Program-made: the position numbers and the translations under genes
The notes under the pieces: model-generated
The model's input: only the letters and a program-made list of their open reading frames with translations
Database searches by the model: none
What the model was told of the DNA's origin: nothing
Part shown: positions 1 to 8,067 of the stretch, in pieces
Position numbering within the stretch: position 1 is the first letter of the stretch
How the letters are laid out: each line of letters begins with the position of its first letter
NCBI GenBank assembly: GCA_026416295.1
Contig: JAOAFL010000030.1
Span: 1 to 34,963, forward strand
Direction: 5' to 3'
DNA: 34,963 nucleotides
Source: Burkholderiales bacterium
Lineage (GTDB): Bacteria > Pseudomonadota > Gammaproteobacteria > Burkholderiales > SG8-39

Positions 1-2
1 CG

Positions 3-170
3 ACGATCGCCTCGACCCCCGGCCTTGCGCGGCCGGAGCCGCGCACGCCGATCCCCGGCGTCTTCCTCGCCGGCGATTACACCGACCCGGAATATCCGCC
101 GACGCTGGAGGCGGCGGTGCGAAGCGGCGTGCGCGCCGCCGACCTCGCGCTCGGCGCGGCGCGCGCATAG
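3..170 (+). CDS. hpnE: Hydroxysqualene dehydroxylase HpnE, C-terminal end (5' truncated by window)
   Basis: The open frame enters from the left edge and stops at TAG 168-170, giving the last 55 residues of a protein. It contains the motif GVFLAGDYTDPEYPPTLEAA followed by VRSG. That is the C-terminal FAD-binding signature of squalene-associated FAD-dependent desaturases: GD binds the FAD diphosphate and LEAAVRSG is the closing helix. In this family HpnE converts hydroxysqualene to squalene for hopanoid synthesis, a membrane-lipid pathway common in betaproteobacteria. Only the tail is visible, so phytoene-desaturase-type relatives cannot be fully excluded. It converges on radA with 4 bp between stop codons. 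Confidence 0.72.
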   Translation, partial: TIASTPGLARPEPRTPIPGVFLAGDYTDPEYPPTLEAAVRSGVRAADLALGAARA

Positions 171-174
171 CCGC

Positions 175-1530
175 TCACAGCTCGCGCAGCAGCCGCACCG
201 CCTCGTCGATGCGCTCGACGGCGAATACCTCCAGGCCCCCGAGCTTCGCCTTCGGGCGGTTCGCGCGCGGCACGATCGCGCGCTCGAAGCCGACCTTCGC
301 TGCCTCGCGCAGCCGCAGCTCGCCGCGCGGCGCCGGGCGCACCTCGCCCGCGAGTCCCACCTCGCCGAAGGCGAGCACCTTCGGCGGGATCGGCCGGTCG
401 GCGAGCGAGGACACCACCGCAAGCGCGACGGCGAGGTCGGCGGCGGGCTCTGCGATGCGCACGCCGCCCACGGCGTTCACGAACACGTCCTGCTCCCAGG
501 TGGCGATGCCGGCGTGCCGATGCAGCACCGCAAGCAGCATCGCGAGCCGGTTGGCTTCCAGCCCGACGGTGAGCCGGCGCGCGTTCGGCGTGTGCGCCGG
601 ATCGACGAGCGCCTGGATCTCGACGAGCAGCGGCCGCGTGCCCTCGACCGTGGCGAGCACGCAGGCGCCGGCGACCGCCCGTGCGTGGCGCGGAAGGAAC
701 AGCGCCGAGGGGTTCGTCACCGCGCGCAGGCCCTTCTCGGTCATCGCGAACACGCCGATCTCGTTTGCCGCCCCGAAGCGGTTCTTCACCGCGCGCACGA
801 TGCGGAAGGCCGAATGCGGGTCACCCTCGAAATAGAGCACCGTATCGACCAGGTGCTCGAGCACGCGCGGGCCGGCGATCGCGCCCTCCTTGGTGACGTG
901 GCCGATGATGAAGAGCGCCGCGCCCGAGCGCTTCGCCTCGCGCACGAGCTGCGCGGCGCACTCGCGCACCTGCGCGACCGAGCCCGGCGCCGAGGCGAGC
1001 GCCTCGGACCACAGCGTCTGGATCGAGTCGACCACCGCCACCTGCGGCCGTTCGGCCGCGAGCGCGGCGAGGATCGCCTCGAGCTGCGTCTCGGCGACGA
1101 GCCGCACCGCGTGCGCCTCGAGCGCAAGGCGCCGCGCGCGCAGCGCCACCTGCTCGGCCGACTCCTCGCCCGAGACGTAGAGCGTGCGCGCCGAGGCGCC
1201 GAGCGCCGCGAGCGCCTGCAGGAGCAGCGTCGACTTGCCGATGCCGGGGTCGCCGCCGATCAGGGTCACCTGCCCGGGAACGAGCCCGCCGCCGAGCGCG
1301 CGATCCAGTTCGTCGATGCCGGTCGCAAGGCGCTCGCGCTCGCGCGCTTCGATCGCCGCGAGCGCGAGCGCGCGCGGTGCGCCGGCCGCCGTCGCCGCGC
1401 GCGCGCCGGAGCGCTCGGCCGGCGCCTCGACGAGCGCGCCCGCTGCGCCGCAGGACGGGCAGGCGCCGAACCACTGGCGCGCGGCCGCGCCGCACTCGCT
1501 GCAGACGAACGCCGTGCGCGCGCGCGCCAT
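175..1530 (-). CDS. radA: DNA repair protein RadA
   Basis: Full-length 451-residue RadA/Sms, a RecA-like DnaB-type helicase that promotes branch migration of recombination intermediates. The four-cysteine zinc finger is at C10, C13, C24 and C27. The Walker A motif GGDPGIGKST is at 92-101, the RadA-specific KNRFG motif at 249-253, and the rest is the Lon-protease-like C-terminal domain. The ATG start at 1530 puts the zinc finger at the usual N-terminal position; longer frames upstream only read through alr in the wrong frame. The ATG overlaps the alr stop (ATGA), so translation is probably coupled with alr. Length and motif order are normal for the family. Confidence 0.97.
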   Translation of the reverse strand: MARARTAFVCSECGAAARQWFGACPSCGAAGALVEAPAERSGARAATAAGAPRALALAAIEARERERLATGIDELDRALGGGLVPGQVTLIGGDPGIGKSTLLLQALAALGASARTLYVSGEESAEQVALRARRLALEAHAVRLVAETQLEAILAALAAERPQVAVVDSIQTLWSEALASAPGSVAQVRECAAQLVREAKRSGAALFIIGHVTKEGAIAGPRVLEHLVDTVLYFEGDPHSAFRIVRAVKNRFGAANEIGVFAMTEKGLRAVTNPSALFLPRHARAVAGACVLATVEGTRPLLVEIQALVDPAHTPNARRLTVGLEANRLAMLLAVLHRHAGIATWEQDVFVNAVGGVRIAEPAADLAVALAVVSSLADRPIPPKVLAFGEVGLAGEVRPAPRGELRLREAAKVGFERAIVPRANRPKAKLGGLEVFAVERIDEAVRLLREL

Positions 1531-2603
1531 CAGGGCACCTCCACCACCGGCACGCGCGGCGCAAGGCGGCAGAGCAGCTCGTAGTTCACCGTCCCGGCGG
1601 CCGCCGCCACCTCCTCGACCGGTAGCCCTTCGCCCCAGAGCACGACCGGCGCGCCGTGGCCCGCCTCGGGGATGTCGGTGAGGTCGCAGGCGAGCATGTC
1701 CATCGACACGCGCCCGACGACGTGCGTGCGCCGCCCGGCGACGAGAAGCGGCGTGCCGGTCGGCGCATGGCGCGGATAGCCGTCGGCGTAGCCGCAGGCG
1801 ACGATACCCACCCGCATGCGCCGCGCCGCCTCGTAGGCAAAGCCGTAGCCGACGCGCTCGCCGGGCTCGAGGTTCTGCACCGCGATGATTTCCGAGGCGA
1901 GCGTCATCGCCGGCCGAAGGCCTAGGTCGGCCGCGGTCCGGAACGCAAGAGGCGAGCCGCCGTAGAGGAGGATTCCGGGACGCACCCAATCGGCGCGCGT
2001 CGCCTCGGCAAAGCGAACGAGCGCCGCCGAGTTGGCGAGCGAGCGCGGCGCCGCGATGCCCCGCGTGAGCGCCTCGAACCACGCGAGCTGCGGCTCGACG
2101 CCGACCGGCCCGTCGGCGTCGGCGAAATGCGTCATCAGCGTGATCGCGCGCACCTGCGGCATCCCGCGCAGCGCGGTCCACGCCTCGGCGACCGCCTCGC
2201 CCGCGAAGCCGAGGCGGTTCATGCCGCTGTTCACCTTGAGATAGACGTCGAGCGAGCCCTCGAAGCGCGTCTTCGCGAGCATCGCGAGCTGCTCGGCGCA
2301 GTGCACGACCGGCGTCAGCCCGAAACGGGCGAAGATCGGAATTTCGCGCGCCTCGAAGAACCCTTCGAGCAGGAGCAGCGGCCGGCGCTCGCCCGCCGCA
2401 CGCAGCCGGAGCGCCTCGGCGAGGTCGAGGAGCGCGAGGCCGTCGGCCGCGGCGAGCGCCCTCGCCGCGCGAAGCAGCCCGTGGCCGTAGGCGTTCGCCT
2501 TCACGACCGCCCAGACCTTCGCCGGCGCGGCGAGGCTTTTTGCGAGCGCCAGATTGTGCGCGAGCGCCGACGCGCTGACGGCGGCGCGGATCGGACGCGG
2601 CAT
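1530..2603 (-). CDS. alr: Alanine racemase
   Basis: A 357-residue PLP-dependent fold-type III racemase that interconverts L- and D-alanine for peptidoglycan synthesis in the cytoplasm. The PLP-Schiff-base lysine is K35 in the motif AVVKANAYGHG, and the second catalytic base tyrosine lies in the C-terminal YADGYPRHAP motif. The chosen ATG at 2603 gives the standard N-terminus MPRPIRAAV. An in-frame extension upstream to about 2732 is low-complexity arginine-rich sequence across the divergent promoter region and is rejected. The stop overlaps the radA start by 4 bp. Whether this is the anabolic Alr or catabolic DadX cannot be told; no dadA is adjacent, which favours Alr. Confidence 0.96.
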   Translation of the reverse strand: MPRPIRAAVSASALAHNLALAKSLAAPAKVWAVVKANAYGHGLLRAARALAAADGLALLDLAEALRLRAAGERRPLLLLEGFFEAREIPIFARFGLTPVVHCAEQLAMLAKTRFEGSLDVYLKVNSGMNRLGFAGEAVAEAWTALRGMPQVRAITLMTHFADADGPVGVEPQLAWFEALTRGIAAPRSLANSAALVRFAEATRADWVRPGILLYGGSPLAFRTAADLGLRPAMTLASEIIAVQNLEPGERVGYGFAYEAARRMRVGIVACGYADGYPRHAPTGTPLLVAGRRTHVVGRVSMDMLACDLTDIPEAGHGAPVVLWGEGLPVEEVAAAAGTVNYELLCRLAPRVPVVEVP

Positions 2604-2648
2604 CGCGGCCGCGTCAACGGCGCGCGGGCGGGCGCGGGGGCATGGCCC

Positions 2649-2654
2649 ATTATA
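2649..2654 (-). promoter_or_regulatory. Candidate -10 box for alr-radA
   Basis: On the minus strand this reads TATAAT, a perfect sigma-70 -10 hexamer in otherwise very GC-rich DNA, 45 bp upstream of the alr ATG. No good -35 is seen 16-18 bp further up. A second AT-rich hexamer, TATAAA at 2690-2695 on the plus strand, may serve the divergent lplT. Confidence 0.4.
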
Positions 2655-2722
2655 TTTCCGCCGCCGCAACGGGCGTCTTGCGGCCGTGCTATAAACCCGG
2701 ACCTTTGCGCAGGCGCCTCGGG

Positions 2723-2734
2723 GGAGGAGCATTG
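2723..2734 (+). promoter_or_regulatory. RBS that fixes a TTG start for lplT
   Basis: A strong Shine-Dalgarno GGAGGAG (2723-2729) sits just before TTG 2732-2734. The next codons encode GLGFYIIMAAQ, the usual LplT N-terminus. The more upstream ATG at 2642 lacks such an RBS and would add about 30 residues not seen in the family. Confidence 0.6.
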
Positions 2735-4012
2735 GGACTCGGGTTCTACATCATCATGGCGGCGCAGTTCTTCTCGTCGCTCGCCGACAATGCGCTGCTC
2801 ATCGCCGCGATCGCGCTGCTCATGCAGGCGGATTCGCCCTCGTGGCTGACGCCCTATCTCAAGTTCTTCTTCGTCGTGTCCTACGTGGTGCTCGCGCCCT
2901 ACGTCGGCGCCTTCGCCGACCGCCTGCCCAAGGGCACCGTGATGTTCATCTCGAACGCGGTGAAGATCGCTGGCTGCGCGCTGATGCTCGCCGGCGTCAA
3001 TCCGCTGCTCTCCTACGCGCTCGTCGGTCTGGGCGCGGCCGCGTATTCACCGGCAAAATACGGCATCCTCACCGAGTACCTGCCGCACTCGAAGCTGGTC
3101 GCCGCGAACGGCTGGATCGAGGGGCTGACGGTGGGCTCGATCATCCTCGGCACGATGCTCGGCGGCGTGTTGATCCACGCCACCGTGTCCGACGTGCTGC
3201 TGCGGTTCGATCTGCCGCGGCTGGAGACCGGCGTCGATACCCCCGCCGAGGCGGCGATCGCGGTCATCGTGTTCGTGTATGCGCTCGCCGCGCTGTTCAA
3301 TCTGTACGTGCCGCGCACCGGCGTTGCGCTGAAGCCCCTGCCGGTGCACCCGCTCGAGACGCTGCGCGACTTCAGCCGCTGCGTCGCGAGCCTGTGGACG
3401 GACAAGCTCGGGCAGATCTCGCTCGCGGTGACGACGCTCTTCTGGGGCGCCGGGGCGACGCTGCAGTTCATCCTGATCGAGTGGGCGCGCGCCGCGCTCG
3501 ACTACGACCTGTCGCACGCCTCGATCCTGCAGGGCGTGTGCGCGGTCGGCATCGCGCTCGGCGCGGTGGCCGCCTCGGTGCTCGTTCGCCTGGACGAGGC
3601 GGTGCGCGTGATCCCGCTCGGCATCGCGATGGGGTTCGCGGTGCTGCTGATGAACGGCGTCGGGAGCGTCTGGACCGCGGTGCCGCTGCTCGTCGGCGTC
3701 GGCGCGCTCGCCGGCTTCTTCGTCGTGCCGATGAACGCGCTGCTTCAGCATCGCGGTCACCATCTGGTCGGCGCCGGACGATCGATCGCGGTGCAGAATT
3801 TCAACGAGAACGCCTCGATCCTCGCGATGATCGCGGTGTACTCGCTGCTCCTTTGGGCGGGGCTTTCGATCTACGCCGTGATCGTCATCTTCGGGCTGTT
3901 CGTCGCCGGCACGATGATCCTCGTGCGCTGGTGGTACCGCCACAACGCGCGCACGCACACGGCCGAGGTGGAGCGGCTGCTCGCGTTCGCCCGCGCCGAG
4001 AGCCCGCACTAG
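2732..4012 (+). CDS. lplT: Lysophospholipid transporter LplT (MFS)
   Basis: Major facilitator superfamily protein, 426 residues from the TTG start, with about 12 hydrophobic segments. LplT flips lysophosphatidylethanolamine and lysophosphatidylglycerol across the inner membrane for re-acylation. The N-terminal FFSSLADNALL motif, the ADRLPKG loop between helices 2 and 3, and the AAYSPAKYGILTEYLP motif are characteristic. The acyltransferase partner (aas) that often accompanies lplT in enterobacteria is not in this window. The gene is divergent from alr across 128 bp, and its stop overlaps the convergent udg stop at 4009-4012. The substrate is assigned by family, not shown here. Confidence 0.9.
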   Translation: MGLGFYIIMAAQFFSSLADNALLIAAIALLMQADSPSWLTPYLKFFFVVSYVVLAPYVGAFADRLPKGTVMFISNAVKIAGCALMLAGVNPLLSYALVGLGAAAYSPAKYGILTEYLPHSKLVAANGWIEGLTVGSIILGTMLGGVLIHATVSDVLLRFDLPRLETGVDTPAEAAIAVIVFVYALAALFNLYVPRTGVALKPLPVHPLETLRDFSRCVASLWTDKLGQISLAVTTLFWGAGATLQFILIEWARAALDYDLSHASILQGVCAVGIALGAVAASVLVRLDEAVRVIPLGIAMGFAVLLMNGVGSVWTAVPLLVGVGALAGFFVVPMNALLQHRGHHLVGAGRSIAVQNFNENASILAMIAVYSLLLWAGLSIYAVIVIFGLFVAGTMILVRWWYRHNARTHTAEVERLLAFARAESPH

Positions 4013-4707
4013 CCGCGCGCGAGCGTCGCCATCGTCCGACGCGCGAACACGAGATCGGCCCAGGCTTTCGCCTTGTCGGGCAGGTTGCGCAGCAGGTAGG
4101 CCGGGTGGTACGTGACGACGAGCGGCACGCCGCCGTAGCGAAAGAGCCGGCCGCGCAGGCTCGCGATGCTCGCGTCGGTGCCGAGCAGCGTCTGCACCGC
4201 GAAGCGGCCCATCGCGACGATCAGTTTCGGGCGCACGAGCGCCACCTGCCGCAGCAGGTACGGCGAGCAGGCGGCCACCTCTTCCGGCGCCGGGTTGCGG
4301 TTGCCGGGCGGACGGCACTTGACGACGTTCGCGATGTAGACGTTCTCGCCGCGCCGCAGGCCGATCGCCGCGAGCATGTTGTCGAGCAGTTTTCCCGCCT
4401 GCCCGACGAAGGGTTCGCCGAGCCGGTCTTCTTCGGCCCCCGGCGCCTCGCCCACGAGCAGCCACTCGGCGCGCTCGTCGCCCACGCCGAAGACCGTCTG
4501 CGTGCAGCCGGCGCGCAGCCCGCAGTCGCGGCAGTCTTTCACCGCCGCCTTCAGTTCGTCCCAGCCCATGCGCGCGATGCGCTCGGCGCGGCTCGGCGGC
4601 CCCGCCTCGGGTGCCGCGGCCGCGCGCGCCGGCGCAATGCGCGGCTCGCGCAGCACCCAGATCGGCGCAAGGCCCATTTCCTTCAGGATCTCGCGCCTGC
4701 GGTTCAC
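4009..4707 (-). CDS. Uracil-DNA glycosylase, family 4 (Fe-S)
   Basis: A 232-residue uracil-DNA glycosylase that excises uracil from DNA to start base-excision repair. The catalytic/uracil-binding motif GEAPG is at 86-90 with the downstream [13 protein letters not shown] segment, and a late HPAYLL motif is present. Candidate [4Fe-4S] ligands are C59, C62, C131 and C147; this spacing matches that known for family-4 thermophile-type enzymes. The N-terminal 55 residues hold a variable, alanine-rich linker. The start is GTG 4705-4707, which overlaps the rimI stop codon (GTGA), making udg the last gene of a tsaB-rimI-udg operon. An ATG 10 codons later is an alternative start. Confidence 0.93.
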   Translation of the reverse strand: MNRRREILKEMGLAPIWVLREPRIAPARAAAAPEAGPPSRAERIARMGWDELKAAVKDCRDCGLRAGCTQTVFGVGDERAEWLLVGEAPGAEEDRLGEPFVGQAGKLLDNMLAAIGLRRGENVYIANVVKCRPPGNRNPAPEEVAACSPYLLRQVALVRPKLIVAMGRFAVQTLLGTDASIASLRGRLFRYGGVPLVVTYHPAYLLRNLPDKAKAWADLVFARRTMATLARG

Positions 4708-5165
4708 AGCTCGAGCGTCATCACGAGCGCGTCCTCGCGCCCCTCGCGCGCCGGGTAGTACCCGCGGCGCAGGCCGACCTCGCGGAATCCGAACCGGCGA
4801 TAGAGCCGCTGCGCGGCGAGATTGCTCGGGCGCACCTCGAGCACGAGGCGCATCGCGCCGCGCACGCGCGCAAGGCGCAGCGCTTCGGCAAGAAGCGCCG
4901 CGCCGAGGCCCTGGCGCTGGCGGTGCGCCGCGACCGAGAGGTTGAGCAGGTGCGCTTCGCCTGCGCCCGCGGCGAGCACGAAGTAGCCGAGCAGTTCGCC
5001 GCCTTGCCGCCACAGCCAGCACTCGTAGCCCGAGCGCAGCGAATCGGCGAAGTTGCCGAGCGTCCACGGGTGCGCGTAGATCGCGGTCTCGACCGCGAGC
5101 ACCTCGGGGAGGTCCGCTTCGGTCATGCGCGCAAGGCGCGGCGCCTCTCGCAGCACCGCGCTCAT
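4704..5165 (-). CDS. rimI: Ribosomal protein S18 alanine N-acetyltransferase RimI
   Basis: A 153-residue GNAT-fold acetyltransferase. RimI acetylates the N-terminal alanine of ribosomal protein bS18. The acetyl-CoA pyrophosphate-binding loop is visible as [10 protein letters not shown], preceded by the LLNLSVAA strand and followed by the [13 protein letters not shown] helix-strand of RimI proteins. The ATG overlaps the tsaB stop (ATGA) and its own stop overlaps the udg GTG. This tsaB-rimI linkage is common in proteobacteria and supports the specific name over a generic GNAT. Confidence 0.92.
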   Translation of the reverse strand: MSAVLREAPRLARMTEADLPEVLAVETAIYAHPWTLGNFADSLRSGYECWLWRQGGELLGYFVLAAGAGEAHLLNLSVAAHRQRQGLGAALLAEALRLARVRGAMRLVLEVRPSNLAAQRLYRRFGFREVGLRRGYYPAREGREDALVMTLEL

Positions 5166-5821
5166 CGCGCGAGCCGCTCCGCGCGCGTGCGCGCGACCTT
5201 GTCGCGCACGTAATCCGGCTGCGCCTGCGCGGGGTCCACGCCCTCGCCCGCGGCAAGGCGCGGTGCGGCAAGGCGCGCGACCGCCGCCGCGCTCGGGTGG
5301 ATCTCGGGAAAGACGCGCGCAAGCCCCATCGCGCCGTGGACCACGAATCCGCCGCCCGCCCCGACCCAGTCCGCGCCCTGCGGCAGCGCGAGCGCGTCCG
5401 GAGGCGCGCAGCGCGCCGCAAGCCGCTCGATCCAGCGCTCGCCCGAGCGCTCGAACGCCGCGCAATAGACCTCGTTCATGCGCGCATCGAGGCAGGCGAC
5501 GACGCGCGGCGCGCCGCACTCTTCCGCGATCGCCTCGAGCGTCGAGACGCCGAGTACCGGAATCCCGCGCGCGAGCGCCAGCCCTTGCGCGAGCCCGCAG
5601 GCGATGCGCAGTCCCGTGAACGCGCCGGGGCCCGCACCGAAGGCGACCGCCTGCAGCTCGCGCACGGCGACCTTCGCCTCGCGCAGCAGGCGCTCGAGCA
5701 TCGGCAGCGCGAGCTCGGCGTGCGCGTTCGGCGCGCGGCGCTCGAGCGCGCGTATCTCGCCGTCCAGCCAGAGCGCGACCGAGCACCACTCGGTCGCGGT
5801 CTCGAACGCCGCGAACTTCAT
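5162..5821 (-). CDS. tsaB: tRNA N6-threonylcarbamoyladenosine biosynthesis protein TsaB
   Basis: A 219-residue ASKHA-fold protein. TsaB partners TsaD and TsaE to transfer the threonylcarbamoyl group to A37 of ANN-decoding tRNAs. It has the N-terminal FETAT motif, the GAGPGAFTGLRIACG signature (around residues 67-81) and the ARMNEVYCAAF segment. It lacks the metal-binding histidines of TsaD, as expected. It heads the tsaB-rimI-udg operon, and its ATG at 5821 lies only 25 bp from the divergent dehydrogenase gene, so the two promoters overlap. Confidence 0.94.
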   Translation of the reverse strand: MKFAAFETATEWCSVALWLDGEIRALERRAPNAHAELALPMLERLLREAKVAVRELQAVAFGAGPGAFTGLRIACGLAQGLALARGIPVLGVSTLEAIAEECGAPRVVACLDARMNEVYCAAFERSGERWIERLAARCAPPDALALPQGADWVGAGGGFVVHGAMGLARVFPEIHPSAAAVARLAAPRLAAGEGVDPAQAQPDYVRDKVARTRAERLAR

Positions 5822-5829
5822 CGACGCAT

Positions 5830-5839
5830 TTTATATACT
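5830..5839. promoter_or_regulatory. Overlapping divergent -10 boxes (tsaB / dehydrogenase)
   Basis: The 25-bp gap between two divergent start codons contains the only AT-rich run in the area. Plus-strand TATACT (5834-5839) lies 7 bp before the dehydrogenase ATG, and minus-strand TATAAA (5830-5835) lies 8 bp before the tsaB ATG. If both are used, the two transcripts would be leaderless or nearly so and RNA polymerase could not occupy both at once. No -35 boxes are convincing. Confidence 0.4.
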
Positions 5840-5846
5840 CGGGGCC

Positions 5847-6926
5847 ATGAAGGAATACCGCATCGCCGTCGTCCCGGGCGACGGCATCGGGCGCGAGACG
5901 GTGCCCGAAGGCGTGCGCGTGCTGGAGGCTGCCGCGGCGCGGCACGGCATCGCGTTGCGCTGGCAGGAATTCCCCTGGAGCTGCGACTGGTACAAGGCGC
6001 ACGGGCGCATGTGCCCGGAGGACGCGCCCGACATCCTGCGCGGCTTCGACGCGATCTATTTCGGCGCGGTCGGCAACCCTTCGATCGTGCCCGATCACGT
6101 CTCGGCCTGGGGCCTGCTCATCAATTTCCGGCGCTGGTTCGATCTCTACGTCAATCTGCGGCCGGTGCGCCTCTTCGAGGGCATCGCGCCGCCGCTCGCC
6201 GGACGCAAGGCGGGCGACATCGATTACGTCGTCGTGCGCGAAAACACCGAGGGCGAATACAGCACGATCGGCGGTCGGATGTACGAGGGCACCGAGCGCG
6301 AGCTCGTCACCCAGACCGCGGTGTTCAGCCGCCGCGGCACCGACCGGATCCTGCGTTACGCGTTCGAGCTCGCGCGCACGCGGCGACGGCACGTCACCTC
6401 GTGCACCAAGTCGAACGGCATCACGATCACGATGCCCTACTGGGACGAGCGCTTCGCGGAGATGAAGAAGCGCTACCCGGACGTGCGCGCGGACCAGTAC
6501 CACGTGGACGGCCTGACGGTACAGCTCGTGCTCGCCCCCGAGCGCTTCGACGTGATCGTCGCCTCGAACCTTTTCGGCGACATCCTCTCGGACCTCGGCC
6601 CGGCCACCACCGGCACGATCGGCATCGCGCCCTCGGGCAACATCAACCCCGAGCGCACCGCACCCTCGATCTTCGAGCCGGTGCACGGCTCTGCCCCCGA
6701 CATCGCCGGCCGCGGCATCGCCAACCCGATCGGCCAGATCTGGTCGGGAGCGCTCATGCTCGATCACCTGGGCGAGGCGCAGGCCGCGGCCGACATCGTG
6801 CGCGCGATCGAAGCGGTCGTGCGCGACGGCCCGAGGACGCCCGACATGAAGGGGCGCGCCACCACCGCCGAGGTCGGCGCAGCGATTGCGGACGCCGTGC
6901 GCGGCGCCTCGCGCCGCGCAGCGTAG
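5847..6926 (+). CDS. Tartrate dehydrogenase / isopropylmalate-type beta-decarboxylating dehydrogenase (paralog 1)
   Basis: A 359-residue NAD-dependent beta-decarboxylating dehydrogenase. The GDGIGRETVPEG motif, the substrate-carboxylate arginines in NLRPVRL, the catalytic tyrosine in ENTEGEYS, the lysine in CTKSN and the metal aspartates in VASNLFGDILSD are all present. The ending FEPVHGSAPDIAGRGIANPI is the family NAD-binding segment. The SVPDH-type sequence IVPDHVSAWGLL resembles tartrate dehydrogenase (TtuC) rather than LeuB or Icd, so D-malate or tartrate is the likeliest substrate; this is inference. The ATG at 5847 follows directly on the divergent promoter. A paralog lies 1.1 kb downstream (8068-9117). 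Confidence 0.85.
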   Translation: MKEYRIAVVPGDGIGRETVPEGVRVLEAAAARHGIALRWQEFPWSCDWYKAHGRMCPEDAPDILRGFDAIYFGAVGNPSIVPDHVSAWGLLINFRRWFDLYVNLRPVRLFEGIAPPLAGRKAGDIDYVVVRENTEGEYSTIGGRMYEGTERELVTQTAVFSRRGTDRILRYAFELARTRRRHVTSCTKSNGITITMPYWDERFAEMKKRYPDVRADQYHVDGLTVQLVLAPERFDVIVASNLFGDILSDLGPATTGTIGIAPSGNINPERTAPSIFEPVHGSAPDIAGRGIANPIGQIWSGALMLDHLGEAQAAADIVRAIEAVVRDGPRTPDMKGRATTAEVGAAIADAVRGASRRAA

Positions 6927-8039
6927 CTACTCGCCGGCGGCGAGCTTCACCTGCACTTCGACGGTCCGGCCGGCGCGCAACAGCGCCACGGTCACCGTAT
7001 CGCCCGGCTGGTGCTGCTCGAGCGCCTCCAGCAGCTCGTCCACGTTCGCGACCGGCTTGCCGGCGATCGCGGTGATGATGTCGCCGGCGACTATCTCGCC
7101 CGTGCGGCTGCGCCGGTACGGCTGGAGCCCGGCCGCCGCCGCCGGGCTCCCCGGCACGACGCCGACCACCGCGACGCCCTTCGGGAGTTTCAGCGCCGCC
7201 TGCACCTGCGGCGGTGCGGCCTGGATGCCGAGCGTCGGGCGCACGATGCGGCCGTCGCGGATGAGCCGCGGCACGACCCGGTTCACCTCGTCCACCGGGA
7301 TCGCGAAGCCAATGCCGGCGTAGGCGCCGGTCGGGCTGTAGATCGCGGTATTGACGCCGATCAGGCGCCCGGCCGAATCGAGCAGCGGCCCGCCGGAGTT
7401 TCCGGGGTTGATCGCCGCGTCGGTCTGGATGACGCCGCGGATCTTGCGCTGCGTCACCGAGTCGATCTCGCGGCCGAGCGCGCTCACGATGCCCACGGTG
7501 AGCGTCTGGTCGAGCCCGAAGGGATTGCCGATCGCGTACACCTTCTGCCCGACCTGAAGGTCGCGGCTCGTGCCGATCGGGATCGGCTTCAGCTTCTCGC
7601 GCGGCGCCGGGATACGCAGCACCGCGAGGTCGCGATCGGGAAAGACGCCCACCAGTTCCGCCTTCCACTCCGACTGGTCGGCGAGCGTCACGCGCGCGCC
7701 GCTCGCGCCCTGGATCACGTGAAAGTTCGTGACGATGTGCCCGCGCTCGTCCCAGACGAAGCCGCTGCCGGTGCCGCGCGGCACCTGAAAGACGTTGAGC
7801 GAGAAGAGGTCGCGCGCGGTCTCGAGCGTCGTGATGTGCACCGTCGAGGGCGAGGCGGCGCGAAAGACCGCGATGTTCGTCTGCTCGTCTTCGGCGAGCC
7901 CGCCGCGCGCAGCGACCGGCCGCGGTTCGGCGCGCGGCTTGGTCTGTGTCTGCGCCGGCGGAACGAGCCACGCGGCGATCGCCACCGCGATGATCCCCGC
8001 GGCCGCCGCCCACGCGGCGCTGCGCGTTCCGGATCTCAT
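6927..8039 (-). CDS. S1C-family trypsin-like serine protease with PDZ domain (DegS/HtrA-like)
   Basis: A 370-residue periplasmic protease of the HtrA family, involved in envelope protein quality control or regulated proteolysis. An N-terminal hydrophobic stretch (about residues 8-27) is an uncleaved anchor or signal peptide. The catalytic triad is H107 (TNFHVIQG), D137 (DRDLAVL) and S215 (GNSGGPL). One PDZ domain covers about 255-370, with the binding loop GIQAAPP before it. The single PDZ and N-terminal anchor favour a DegS-like or AlgW-like protein over two-PDZ DegP. It lies head-to-head with paralog 2 (28 bp between starts) and tail-to-tail with paralog 1 with no gap. Confidence 0.92.
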   Translation of the reverse strand: MRSGTRSAAWAAAAGIIAVAIAAWLVPPAQTQTKPRAEPRPVAARGGLAEDEQTNIAVFRAASPSTVHITTLETARDLFSLNVFQVPRGTGSGFVWDERGHIVTNFHVIQGASGARVTLADQSEWKAELVGVFPDRDLAVLRIPAPREKLKPIPIGTSRDLQVGQKVYAIGNPFGLDQTLTVGIVSALGREIDSVTQRKIRGVIQTDAAINPGNSGGPLLDSAGRLIGVNTAIYSPTGAYAGIGFAIPVDEVNRVVPRLIRDGRIVRPTLGIQAAPPQVQAALKLPKGVAVVGVVPGSPAAAAGLQPYRRSRTGEIVAGDIITAIAGKPVANVDELLEALEQHQPGDTVTVALLRAGRTVEVQVKLAAGE

Positions 8040-8067
8040 GTGCGCCCCCGATGCTATCCTCGACGGC

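Noticed and set aside
2642-2731. N-terminal extension of lplT from ATG 2642
   Set aside because: No RBS, no family match, and it runs over the alr promoter region; the TTG with a strong RBS fits the family.
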